Notes: generated from the sequence alone by a model not told the origin. A stretch of DNA of 64,000 nucleotides from Adiantum capillus-veneris (GCA_014529385.2 CM043960.1:77153910-77217909); one strand, 5' to 3'; shown: positions 48,951 to 60,409, counted from the stretch's first letter. Numbers and translations are program-made.

Positions 48951-50069
48951 AGGTGAGCTGTGTCCTGACACATCTGGTTTGCGCATATCTCTAAACCACT
49001 CTCCACGAGACGTCATGTGATTAGAGGCACTTGAATCCACATACCAAACATCATCTTGGGTGGAATTCTCTGCATTCATTGTATTCATTACATGCTGCAT
49101 AACAAACATGCGCTCGTTTTTGCTGTCATCTGCATCTCTGCTAGTAGATGCATAGTTGCCCTGTTCTCTCTTTCCACTTTATTTTCCCTTTGGACAGTCA
49201 CGTGACATGTGACCTCTTTCACCACAAGTACAACATTCTCTGCTATCTGCAGTATGTTGCTGCCTGCTTGATCCTGCACCACGACCTCTTTGACTCCCCC
49301 TGCCTTGAGACTGGTTTCCCCTGCCACCTGTATTGTTTTGATTTGATTGACCTTCTCGAAATTGGCCCCTACAACCACTTGGGCCTCGACCATGACCTCT
49401 ACCTCTACCTCCGTTGGAGTTAGAATAGAAGGCCTGTTCAGAATTATTTCTGCCACGAGAAAAAGATGTGTCAAGACCAAGGTTCTTCTCCTCAAAAATA
49501 AGCATAGAAATCAAATCTTGGAACACGGAGATGTCGTCTCTTGTGTTCATGGAAGACCTGAAATGTACATACTCATCTCCTAGACCATCCAAGCATGCAC
49601 GGACAATGTCATCGTCTTCCACTGAGACTTTAATAGATCCAAGAGCCTCAATGATACTCTTGATCTTCAAAGCATAATCATTGATGGAGAGGTTGTTCCT
49701 CTTAACCTGATTTAGCTCTGACTTTAGTTGAAGCTTCCTTGCCTTGGTGTTCACCTAGAACACTCTGCCAAAGTTTTTCCATGCAATGGCGGGGGTTTCA
49801 GCATCTTGTAGATAGCCCATCATGCCATCTGTGATGCTCATAGAAAGCCAATACATCACTTTGCTCTGGCCTTGTTGCCAGTCCCTCAAAGCTTTCCTTT
49901 GTTCTGCTGTAGCATTTGCCTTGGGAATCTCTGGTTCCTTTTCATTGTCTCCTTCTACATAGTCCCAATAACCTTTTCCTTTTAGGAAATTTGTTATTCT
50001 GAACTTCCACGCAGGGTAGTTATTTTTCTCAAGCTTCTCAGTGAAAATCTGACTGAAACCATTAGACAT
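48900..50069 (-). pseudogene. Copia gag and protease, broken
   Basis: Gag starts at 50069 (MSNGFSQIFTEKLEKNNYPA) and is stopped at 49757-49755. It then continues to 49179 with SINDYALKIKSIIEALGS, a Gly/Arg-rich stretch and an intact knuckle, CCTCGERGHMSRDC. The protease active site reads VWYVDSSASNHMT, where D-S-G has become D-S-S (G-to-A type change). These would have been particle protein and protease; neither can be made as written. Confidence 0.86.
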
Positions 50070-50280
50070 CTTGAAGCACTAAGACAAAATAGTTGCAATC
50101 TGCAAAAACTTGCAAATCTGCTTAACCTGCTATTGTGGTACCTGTAACGCTTTCTACACTCAACGAGTGTCCACAATCAAGCGTACATACAACCACTATA
50201 CTTGTACAGTAAATATCTGTGTACTGCGAATGAAGGGATTGTGATGCTCTTGCTCTCTTAGCCTCTCTTGCCTGCACCAG

Positions 50281-50292
50281 GCTCTGATACCA
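50281..50292 (-). other. iMet primer-binding site of the dead copia element
   Basis: GCTCTGATACCA on the plus strand, immediately inside the LTR that starts at 50293. Confidence 0.88.
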
Positions 50293-50612
50293 TGTAAAGA
50301 ATGAGGATGCAAGAGAGCTAGTGAAGACAAGCACACAATACACAGAGATGGAAAGCTTCTTCTTCTTCACACAGAAAAGAGAATACAAAATGACTAAGTG
50401 CTAAAACTGAAAAGTAGAACATATGTACATGCGGCACTAAGTCTCAAATCGCTAGAAGCGTACTAGGCTGGCACTATAAGTGTAGTCTAGCTATAGAATC
50501 ACTAGCAGAGATCCTCCGTGTCGGTCACCTAACGCGCCAGTGAATAAATGTCGTAAGTGGCCAAGACCCGTAGTGGATGCCAGCTCAAGATGTAGAGCTC
50601 GACATCTCAACA
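50293..50612 (-). repeat. 5' LTR of the dead copia element
   Basis: 320 bp with TG at 50293 and CA at 50611-50612. No second copy in the window. It ends 68 bp before the first recognisable ParB-MTase exon. Confidence 0.75.
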
Positions 50613-50680
50613 TTTGTTAAGTGAATTTCTATTTTAAAAATTCTTTTTGAATTCACTAATTTTGGTTTCTTGTTTTGAAG

Positions 50681-53600
50681 ATGACATCAAGGAAAAGTGG
50701 GATCCTCTTTGGATAGAAATCAATGAGGAGTATGAGTTGTAGCTCAAAAGCCAACCAAGGTTTGCAGATCTGTCAGACCACATGTTTTATGTTTGGGAGG
50801 GCAACCATCGCATGCTTGCATGGACTGAAGCTATCAAAGAGAAGTTTTCCCCCTCAAAGGAGAGACATTGTAGGGTCCTTTGTACTATCATAGATCCCAC
50901 CAAGGTTCCTGAGATTGCATTGCTAAGTAGCTTGCAACGAATGAATGTGTGAGTATCTACTAAAGCATATATCTTGTTGTTGAATACTTTATTATGGAAA
51001 CAAATCAATATGGGTTTTTGTAGTATGAACATGCATGCTTTGGTGGCCACTCACATACGGGATGAGATTGTGAACACCAATCACATATGTGCAACTGAAC
51101 ATGAAAGCTACCTAAAAACTCTCCCCGACAAAGACCAAAAACTAATTGCATCTGTGCGAAGAAAGTATGCTAAAGGTGCAGAACCTTGGTATCCATTCAC
51201 ACGACGCTACCTTGGCATGCTAGTTTATGATGTGAGTTTTATTTTTTTTTGCTTGCAAATTATTTTAAAGTCATTTCAATAACTCTTAGACAAATTGGTT
51301 TCTTTTTTAGATTCAAATAACTAAAGAGAAAGAGTCTAGATTGACTCAACTCAAGCAAGGAATGCCTGTAGAGGATGTGAAGAAGGAGGAGAAGAGCATT
51401 CATCGATAATACATAAATATCAAGAACGCATTGGAAAGGTACACTTCACCAAATAATCAAGCAATAGTCATTGTGTTCATTGGTGTTATGGATGTGAAGT
51501 AAAACTTCATGCTCTTTGTATTGTGTTGTAGCTCTTGAATATTTTGGATCCCAATCTTGGGACAGACTGGTTGGCAAAGATTATGTCACTCAAATGGGGA
51601 CATGACAGCTGGGCAACTTTAGAGAAGCTAAACTTGATTGCACTCCATGATGCCCCTATGCAGAATAGAATCCAATGGGTTTCATTACTCGAGTCTGATA
51701 GGATCACGATGACTGCTTTTGGTTTGAAGAAAGGAGATAATTTGTTTCGACAGTGAGTATAATTTACTAGTTATTTAATGTTTGGCTTGCTTTGTCTAAG
51801 AAATAATATTTGTTGTGGTGTTTTGCTTTTTTAAAATTTGTAGTTGGCTGCGTAGAGAGGGCTACCTTGCTCGTGTCTATTGGAGAGCAACACAACTTTT
51901 TTTGGACAATTCAAATGTGCCAGGAGGGGCACCATTGCCACATGAATGCACATTGGGGTTCTACTTTGATGAAATTAAGTTTGAAGCTAGGCCTTTTCTC
52001 TATCCTTTGGAGGTTTCTTTGGAGGCCAAAAGCAAAGATGTAGAGAAACAAGCACTCAAGAAAGTTGATACTTTTCGAATGTCAGCTCAACGATTGGATT
52101 ATAGGTTTGTAACAATTTTGATCTTGCTTTGTATGTCGAGTCATGTGTTCAATGTTTTTGTTTCTTGTTAGGTTTTTGTCACTTTTGGTTTCAAAGGGGA
52201 TCTTGCCAACTCTCCCATTTGTGGTGAGACAGTGGGCACAAACTGCATCAAAGGACACATATATGTACCCCCCTAGCATGCCCACTTTGACAACATGGGA
52301 GAGAGATACATGTCCATGGTGGTTAGATATGGTGCAGGGTCACATCCTTGAGAGAGAGAAAGAGCTTCGAGAAAACATGCTTAGGGATGCAGCAACAGAG
52401 GCGAGACAACCACCACCTGCTACTTTAGAGGCGAGACAACCAGGTATGCTTATGTCATTCTTTAACTTTTATGTTTTCATGGTGTTGATTCTTGTAGGTT
52501 CAAAAACTATTGTATATGTCTTTTAAGGTGCCCACTTGTCTAGTGAGAGGATTGGAGACTGTGGTTGATACCACTATTGTGAAGGATGTTCTAGAGCATG
52601 GTAAGTGTCGGAATGTTTATTGTCGACTTTTATTAATACTTTCTGAAAAAGTTCACATATCATAAATATGTTGTCGCAGACTACTCGGGCTTGAATGTTG
52701 TTAGGAGGAGCATACAATTTGTCTATGTTTTGGAGTCTCCTTTGCGTTACCCAATGCTTCTTGTTGATACATGATGTATTGCTATTGTTGGCGATTACAT
52801 TTCTATCGCTGAAAACTATAGAGAGGGTACTTGCAATGCATCGTGGAATCTTGTGCATCAATATATGTCTCGAGTTCACTCAAGCGATGTGCCATACACT
52901 CGTGGGGGAAAGTCTGTTTCGTGGGCCGCAGATTTTGTCTTCTCGGATCTTCCTTTTGGTGGATTGCATATTGGTTCTTCTTCTCCATCTCGTTGGGATA
53001 TTTTCACTGAGGAGCATGTACGATCTGCTATCCATTTGACTTTTTCTATACTTGCAGATTCTGGATGGCTACTCATTATGGCTTCTACTGCAGGTATTTG
53101 TGTTGTGTTTGATTACTTGCATTAATATTATTTCATAATATCGATAGTTTTTTCTTACAAGAACCTATGAATAGGAGAGGTTATTGGATGGGTGGAGAGG
53201 TTCTGTCGTGCTTTAGAGATGGTGGTACATCGTCGCATTATAGTGCTCCATCATAGTCCATATGGATATGTTGAGAGTTTATCTGGTCAAATTTAGGTAT
53301 TGTTTTCACTTTAGTATTGTATAGTTTTGTCGAGGCTCTTTCTTCAATGTTTCTTCAATGTTGTGGTTTTGTAATTTGATTTGCAGTGCCAGTGCTCTAT
53401 GCTACTTATGGTACACAGGATTGGGATGCAGCTAGCATGATTTGTGGCTGAAAGCACCACTATGTTCTCTCGCTTGGGTATCCAGCCTTCAGATTTGTTC
53501 ATGACACACCATTTTCCGGAGCCTTCCTTAGCTAGATCAGGATCAGGGATGCCTTGGCGGGGTGAGATGGAGCGGAGCCAGGCTTTTGTTGCAGCTTTTG

Positions 53601-53844
53601 TTGAGCTGCTTTGTCGACATGGAGGTATTTTTTTGGAGCTTGGGTGTGGCACAACTCCTGTTTTGGCTTCATGCTTATCATCTGAACGAGCATGTGCTGC
53701 GCTTGACACCGATGAGTCTCTTATTAGAGACTATGTGGTTCCCTTGCTTGCCCTAAAAAGCGAAGCCAAGAGGAGGCATCTACCTCTCTAGATGTTGAGG
53801 ATGAGGGTGATATGCCATCGTGTGTCGACCCTTATGATGACTAG
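50681..53844 (+). pseudogene. ParB-like / amino-DNA-methyltransferase gene with ten exons, decayed
   Basis: Exons I can place by GT-AG sites and phase: 50681-50948, 51024-51231, 51311-51438, 51532-51752, 51844-52104, 52172-52443, 52544-52600, 52680-53093, 53175-53296, 53387-53844. Exon 1 has a ParB/Srx-like box FYVWEGNHRMLAW and a downstream EIALLSSLQRMN helix. Exon 8 has FSDLPFGG (methyltransferase motif IV-like, usually [DNS]PP[YFW]) followed by WDIFTEEHVRSA and GWLLIMAS. Exon 10 has FLELGCGTTPVLASCL and ACAALDTDE (motif I and acidic motif II). Motif IV before motif I is the beta-class amino-methyltransferase order. ParB joined to such enzymes is known in bacteria and phages. Lesions: TAG in exon 1, frameshift in exon 3, TGA in exons 8 and 10, TAG at the end of exon 9, late frameshift in exon 10. 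The true 5' end is not visible. Domain calls are from motifs only. Confidence 0.7.
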
Positions 53845-54044
53845 TGAGACTTCGCTCCTACTATGACATTGACATTACTTTTGTGTTTTTGATCTTTATG
53901 TTGTGTTTCACTTTTTGGCATTTATGTATCTTGCGTAAGAATTAAGTCTAATGTTATTAGATCCATAGATTAAATTTTGATTACATGCATAATAACTACA
54001 TATACTTTTGTTTGTTTGTGGAAGTGCATTGCCAATTTATGCAG

Positions 54045-54151
54045 AAAGAGCGGCTCAAAGAATGGCAAAGGAATTGAGATACGACTTTCGTATCTGTGAA
54101 ACGTGTCATAAACGCGATGTTTTCAATGATGAAGAATTCGACTCCTCATAG
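54045..54151 (+). pseudogene. Small CxxC exon-like ORF, copy 1
   Basis: Follows an acceptor-like TTTATGCAG and encodes ERAAQRMAKELRYDFRICET then CHKRDVFNDEEFDSS and a stop. CETCHKRD has a C-x2-C pair. The stretch recurs in the duplicated copy with the frame open. It may be a last exon of the gene upstream or of another gene whose other exons I cannot find. Confidence 0.4.
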
Positions 54152-54726
54152 AGTCTAAGAATTATTAGCGAGTGCTTATGATGTAGAGTTTAAGTATTGA
54201 CAAATGGACATATCATTCCTTCTATGATTTTGAAAGTGAATATTTTGAAATCCTCATGTGAGGTGTCCATTGGACCATGGTTAGTTTGAAATTTTCTTCA
54301 TTTTACAAAGGAAGCTTTGTCCAAATTTTTTTAAGAAAGGCTCTTGTATTAATGATTTGACAACATAATTTGTATTATGGATAATACATAACATTGTCAA
54401 TTGATGAGACGAATGCGACTCCTTCAAGAATCTAGAGAATTATTGGCAGTGTTTGTGATGTAGGGTTTAGTTATTAACAAATAAGATAGTGTTTGTGAAA
54501 ATGTAGCTTGTTGAGTTCATTTTCTTGTATTATGATTCACTTCCCTATTTTGTTTTCTCTGTGTTTTTGGTCTTTATGTTATGTTTCACTTTTTGTCATT
54601 TATGTATCTTGCAAAAGAATTACGTTTAATGTTATTAATGAGATCCATAGATTGAATTTTGAGTGCATGCATATTGACTACATTCACTTTTGCTTGTTTG
54701 TGGAAGTGCATTGCCGATCTATGTAG

Positions 54727-54833
54727 AGGCAGCGGCTCAAAGGATGGCGAAGCAATTGCGATACGACTTTCATATCTGTGAAACGCATCATAAACACAAT
54801 GTTTTCATTAATGACGGATGCGACTCTTCATAG
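54727..54833 (+). pseudogene. Small CxxC exon-like ORF, copy 2
   Basis: Same frame and length as copy 1, ending DSS-stop. The second Cys of C-x2-C is His (CETHHKH) and Arg codons have become His or Gln, several through CG-to-CA changes. Confidence 0.4.
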
Positions 54834-55274
54834 AGTCTAGAATTATTATCGAGTGCTTATGATCTAGAGTTTAAGTATTGACAAATGGACATGTCATTCC
54901 TTGTATGATTTTGAAAGTGAATATTTTGAAATCCTCATGTGAGGTGTCCAATGGACCATGGTTAGTTTGAAAATTTTTTCATTTTACAAAGATCACTTTG
55001 TCCATTTTTTATGGAATTCTCTTGTATTAATGATTTGACAACGTAGTTTGTGTTATGGATAAACATTAAGTCATTGATGAGACGAAAGTGACTCCTTAAA
55101 GAATTTAGAGAATTATTGGCAAGTAATTGTGATGTAGGATTTAGTTATTAACAAATGGGATAGTGTTTGTAATACTATAACTTGCTGAGTTCATTTTCAT
55201 GTATTATGATTCACTTCCTTAATTTGTTTGCTCATATCTATGTTCGCTCGGAAAATGTTGCTCGGGGTATGGTA

Positions 55275-55555
55275 AGACTCCAACTGGATCCTTCTCCATG
55301 TAGATGTAGTGGAAGCTCATCCCAAAGGGTGGACACATACAGATACAAATTAAGATATCGATTTGTAATGATCAAAGAACAAATTTTTGATCTAAATGAC
55401 ATTATTATCCATTAGATGCAGAATGTTGTACTGATGTACATGAAATGTTTGACATCTAGTTTAAAATATTGTTATTTAATATATTATGTTTTATGATTCT
55501 TTAAGTATGGTTTAATTATGAAGGGATTTTCATACTTAAACACACACACGCATAA
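55275..55555. repeat. Dispersed repeat, copy 3
   Basis: Near-identical to 24385-24655 (ATCCTTCTCCATGTAGATGT to ATACTTAAACACACAC). Ends in a GT then GA microsatellite (55559-55612). Confidence 0.8.
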
Positions 55556-55558
55556 TAA

Positions 55559-55559
55559 T

Positions 55560-55612
<53 letters not shown>
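55559..55612. repeat. GT then GA compound microsatellite
   Basis: GT to about 55583 and GA to about 55612; a CT run follows at 55821-55857. Confidence 0.88.
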
Positions 55613-55615
<3 letters not shown>

Positions 55616-55818
55616 TGAAATCATGGTTTTGTGGTACAATATGCAATGTCAAGGACACTACTTTTTTGGGTAGAAAATTATCCTTTTTTGAGGAAGTCTT
55701 TTTTATCTACTTTATTGGGAAAAAAAATTAATCTTTTTTTGGGGAATTCTTTTATGTCCAAAAAAAAACGTTTGGTTTGTAACAACATAGTCCTATGTAA
55801 TGATTATAGATGACTCGT

Positions 55819-55861
<43 letters not shown>

Positions 55862-55959
55862 TTCTTTATTTCTTACTTGTTCCCGACATAGCCGATTCTG
55901 TAGTTGTAGCTCTTTACCTCTCTACACTACTCACACTCTTTGGAGCATGGAATTCACAG

Positions 55960-56640
55960 ATTGACCAGAGAATACAATTGGTTATCCTAGCGAATATGCA
56001 AGGCTGCGTAAACATGGATAATCCTCAAGGCATGGAACTCACAACTACTTCTCCTGGCATGGTGAATGAGCAAGGATGTCCAAACAGGGATTGGACTACT
56101 ATGCAAGGCTACCTAAATAGGGATTGGACTATGGTGTAAATGCAAGTGTTCACAGCATGGACACCGCTTCTATGCGTGAGTATTGGGCTGTTAAGAAACG
56201 AGAACAGAGAAGGAAAGAAAAAGAAAGCAGCAGGTTGCAAGATCCATCTTTAATGGATGAAGCCAAATCAAGAAGGCATATTTGTTCAACTATGGCAAAA
56301 TAGTTTGGTGCACGCAGACACTAGGGACTACAAGAAGTATCTAGACACAGTTATTCCAACAACTCTTGCTTCATCCTACTTTTAAGGATCTACAAACATC
56401 AAAAGCTAATGTTGAAAGAACTCTTCTATCTAACATCCGTAATACCCTCAGTCAGTTCAAGGTGCCCCGCTCAATAGATGAGCTCTTCTTGAAGAGATCT
56501 TCTTTGATGATGGTAATGAATAATACTATTGGCACAACACAAATGAACCATACAAGGATAGCATGCGTTTTGGGTGTTCATCGGAGAAACATTACTGCAG
56601 GTAGTTATCGTCTTGATATTAAAGATGATGACAATGCATG
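55960..56640 (+). pseudogene. Possible N-terminal fragment of a DNA-binding or transposase-like gene
   Basis: Frame fragments read MREYWAVKKREQRRKEKESS (about 56170-56230) and, after stops and shifts, VPRSIDELFLKRSSL and RIACVLGVHRRNITAG (about 56555-56600). The last resembles a helix-turn-helix. A repeated NRDWTTMQGYLNRDWT phrase precedes it. The resemblance to the family at 12332-14072 is only an impression. No complete gene. Confidence 0.3.
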
Positions 56641-56651
56641 TGTGTGTGTGT

Positions 56652-56722
<71 letters not shown>

Positions 56723-56874
56723 AGAGAGAGTGACAAAGAGAAAACAAAAATGAAAATTTATTTTAAATGTCTTGAAAAGACACAAATGGTATACGAGACC
56801 TTGAAAATTGATAGACAGAGAGAGAAAAAACATTTTGGAGAGTGAAAGAGAAAGAATTCTTGGGGGGGGGGGGG

Positions 56875-56922
<48 letters not shown>
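56641..56922. repeat. GT/GA and poly-G/GA microsatellites
   Basis: GT then GA at 56641-56719, and G16 then GA at 56862-56922. Both are followed by a related flank (AAATG...GAGACC at 56764-56800 and AAATATGACCTATGGGACC at 56947). Confidence 0.85.
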
Positions 56923-56929
<7 letters not shown>

Positions 56930-57171
56930 TATCTTTCTTGGAGGTCAAATATGACCTATGGGACCAAATGAGCATGTCACATGGTGTGAGTGGAGGTCAT
57001 AAGTGACTCTCAATGCTCAAAAATGGCTGAAATAAGCATCACAATAGAGAGTCCACATCGTGGTTGGGAGAGGAAGGTATGTAGGGTGAGCTCATGGCCG
57101 AATATATGGGGAAAAGAGTACCTAATGTGGTCAAAAGATGAGCACTCAAGTAGTGTGTGGTACTCACTCTC

Positions 57172-59227
57172 TCACACTTGACGAGGGCATAAGGTGAAAA
57201 GGTGATGAGACTCCTCACCAGTGCCCCAATGTCCTGTCTCACAGCGTAGAGAATGGGAGCTAAGACAAATGGAGGCAATGGTGTGGATCGCACTTAATAG
57301 GATGGGCTCAGGGATGTAGGGATGGGCTCGGTTACCTCGTTCAGAGAAGAAGAGAGATTTATCATTTTGGGCAATGTGTGTGGTGTAATGGCTGAAGCAA
57401 GAACCTCTGGATTTCTCCCAAGCCATGATACATTGGCGTTGTAAGAAGGCCTCATTAACATGGGAGTCGATTAACGCATCCTTGACCAAGTCACATGCAT
57501 CCCATCTTCCAAGACATTTCTTGATGTCAAGCATCCACTTGGAACTTAGTATTTTGCTCTTGCATGTCTTTTGGACCTTTTGACTTGCTTCATATGTGAT
57601 TCTAGGAAGTCGATACAAAGGGCTATATTCAGTCTTAAGCATGTACTTCGCAACCCTTTTGCATGTCCAAGACCTCAATGGGAAGCGATCCGAACTCAAG
57701 AAGTAAGAGCATGTAGGGTGTTTGTGTCTTGACTTTTGAGAAAGTGGGTGAGAAAACGCTTTTGGACATTTTCCAACTCTTTTCAAGTAGACTTCCCGAT
57801 GCTACCACCCCACACCTACACTCCATAAAGAAGCACAGATGTCACCAATGTGTCCAAAGAGGTACTTTTTGAGAGCCCAACACTTGATCTCTCTAGCATT
57901 GCACATGTTCTCAAATGCATAATAAGCCCTCTTTCCAGCTTCCGAGCGACACATTACGCAATCCTTCCATTTATGATTGGATGGAACCGCAAGGCTAAGG
58001 TACTTGAAGCTATCTACCACTTCAAGTTGCTCATTGTTGTATACAATGCATGGATTTTTGTCATTGAGGGTCTTTACAAGCATAACCTTACTTTTCGATC
58101 CATTCACAAGATCAGTCCACTATGTAGGCAAAAGCATTGCAAGACACTCATAAGCTTTTGTGCATCTTCTAAGGTATGTGCCAAGAGCACTACATCATCG
58201 GCATAAAGCAAAGGCATGATCATTGCATTTCTGATCGTAACCTCTTCTATGCCTTCTTATTGCATAAAATCAAGAACCATTCATTCCAATTCATCAATGA
58301 GTAGCCCAAAGAGGGTTGGAGAAAGTGGGCATCCTTGTTTGACACCAACGGTGCTTGCAAAAAATTTGGAAATTCCATCTCCCATACGTAGTTGACATAT
58401 CACTTTTTGGTAGATGCAAAAGACTGCATGCATAAATTCTCTAGACACTTGGAGGCTTTGTATACGTCTCCAAAGATTTCCTCATGGTACCATGTCGAAA
58501 GCTTTCTTGAAATCCACAAAGCAACAATACAACTTTTTTCTTTTAATCGTCGAGATGCTTCCATAAGAACTCAGAGTGACTAGGTGATCAATAGTGCTAT
58601 GATGCTTTCAAAAACCTCCTTAGCCAAGTGCATGTTTGCCATTTTTTTTAGCCCATTCATGTATCTTCATCTCCATGATACATCCAAATAACTTTGCCAT
58701 CAAAGAACCAACCATTATAGTGCGATAGTTGTTCACATTGTTTACATTTCCTCCTTTGTGCAAAGGTTTGATCCAATTTGCACTCCAATCATGAGGCATG
58801 CCATGCTGAAGTGAAATGTTAAACATATCACGTATCCAATATTGTGTTTTCTTGCTTGTCCATTTAATCATTTCAGCCTTGACACCTTGAAGGTCCCCTG
58901 CCTTGCGAGTAGCAAGTTTCTCAAGCGCGCGGCATATATCTTCAATGGTAAACAAGGGAGGCATATAAGGAAGGGAACTAATACACTCCATATTATCAAC
59001 ATTGGGTTGCTCATAGAGGTTCTTGCAATGTGCATGTCTTCAAGAGTCAAGTCACCAAAGCTCTCAACATGCTTTCCTTTTAGATTTTGTCCAAACTTGC
59101 CACATGAATGTGCCTTCTCTTGCGCTAAAGAAGTTGTTTTTTGACTTCCCACCTTCTCCTCTTTTTTGAACAAGTGCTTTGTATGTGTGTGAATGTTCCA
59201 AGTAAACTTCCTTGTGTTTTCTTGCAT
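57172..59227 (-). pseudogene. LINE reverse transcriptase and C-terminal region
   Basis: Early RT motifs are at 58991-58620: ALEKLATRKAGDLQGVKAEM, WIKPLHKGGNVNNVNNYR. The catalytic box LYADDVVLLAHT is in another frame (YADD codons at 58205-58194), so a frameshift separates fingers and palm. Then VNGSKSKVML and FKYLSLAVPSNHKWKD, and a long open end (57786-57172) with KRVAKYMLKTEYSPLYRLPR and a final Cys/His stretch. The YADD residues are intact while the frame is not. Confidence 0.83.
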
Positions 59228-59514
59228 TCAACCTTAGCAAGTGTTTTTGGGCTTGACTACATTTAATGTCAAACCATTTCTTCTTGGTGCTACCCTTCTT
59301 CGACCTTTTTCAAGACATGTATTTCACCAAAAAGTATTCCTTCGCACAAGAGCAAATTACTTCTTTGAAAACTTTCCACTTGAATTATAATATTGGGCTC
59401 TCTTGATGCTCTGTCATGCTTAATATTTGGTCCACCATATTAGCATATATAAGTGCTTGTTTGAAGTCTAGATGTAGGTACGGATGATTCACATCATGAT
59501 TGGAGGCTACATGC

Positions 59515-60325
59515 TCGGGTCTTTTACCACACTTGAGGTCAATACATAACATTCTATGATCTCATTCTAGATTCCATTCACCAAGTGTAAAGCTTTGTAT
59601 GCATTCTAGGGTGGCTTTCGAAAACAACATATAGTCAATCATGCTTTCACCATTGTGCTTTCTACATGTAAAGTCATTGGTGCCTTGCCATAGAGATACA
59701 CCATTTTCAATGAGTATTTCGGTACTATTGCACATATGTAGATGTGAATTTCCATAATGATCCAGTTCTTTTGCATCATTAGAACTTCGCTTATACATAT
59801 ATGAGTCATCCGTTATTCTTGAGATATGCGGCATGTCGACTTGTTGTGTGTCGTGTTGTAACATATTTGTGCGAGCATTCATGTCTCCAAAGACAATGGA
59901 TTCACCTTGGTCCTTGTAATGAGCAATGTCTTCCTCTAGTTCAACAAAGGGTTGATCTCTATCCATATCCAAGTGAGCATAAAAGTTGGAGTCATAGTGA
60001 GGAATGTAGAAACCAGCCACAAACATGACCATTTGGTGGATTGATTTTCAACCATAAGTAGCGTTTATACTCATCTTCTTTGACAATGGAAACATCTTTC
60101 AGACCCTTTTTGGTCATACATGCTACTCCTCCTTGGCCTCTATGTTGCTTTGCATTTTTGGCCCACATCAAAGAATGCACATCGTATTTGTCAAATCCAA
60201 GAATTCGTTGAGCATCATGCTCCCATGTTTCAATAAGAAGTATCACATCAAAATCATTGATAAGCTCATCAATGCCAATTCCTGCATTCCATGGATACCC
60301 ATTTACAATTTCAAAACCTTATTCA
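59515..60325 (-). pseudogene. LINE AP-type endonuclease
   Basis: Begins about 60325 with NGYPWNAGIGIDELINDFDV and VILLIETWEHD (catalytic Glu in ETW), then VFGDMNARTN (Asp/Asn), ESMIDYMLFS (Asp) and, after a TGA, DHRMLCIDLK (the SDH-type His). These are the ordered catalytic blocks of the APE-like nuclease that nicks target DNA for priming. Two or more frame changes interrupt it. Confidence 0.83.
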
Positions 60326-60409
60326 CAAGTGTGAGTTGGTCTCATAGATCATGTGTCCCTATTTTTTGGGTGGACTTGCATACTCTTCAAGTGACTTTTC
60401 TTCTTGAGA

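Larger units (their letters stand above)
46263..50612 (-). mobile_element. Dead Ty1/copia element lacking RNase H and 3' LTR
   Basis: 5' LTR at 50293-50612 (TGTTGAGATG start on the - strand, TG...CA) and iMet primer site at 50281-50292, followed by gag, zinc knuckle, protease, integrase and RT. RT stops at LDYALFYADS (46263) and unrelated sequence follows. There is no RNase H, and I saw no second LTR in the window. Multiple stops and three changed catalytic motifs show long decay. A TSD cannot be tested. Confidence 0.88.
53858..55225. repeat. Tandem duplication, about 680-bp period, two copies
   Basis: Copy 1 (about 53880-54560) and copy 2 (about 54561-55220) share TCTTTATGTTRTGTTTCACT, GTTTGTGGAAGTGCATTGCC and TTTGAAAGTGAATATTTTGA, and end alike at GTATTATGATTCACTTCC. 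They diverge by scattered substitutions and small indels. The array starts directly after the methyltransferase gene. Confidence 0.85.
57172..60325 (-). mobile_element. Decayed LINE (non-LTR retrotransposon), truncated
   Basis: Read on the - strand: AP-endonuclease (60325-59515), linker, reverse transcriptase (59000-57800), then a C-terminal region ending in a Cys/His knuckle-like stretch (RCETGHWGTGEESHHLFTLC, about 57240-57180). No LTRs, no poly-A tail seen at the 3' side, and no ORF1 5' of the endonuclease. The frame is interrupted many times, so the copy is dead and probably truncated at both ends. Confidence 0.85.
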
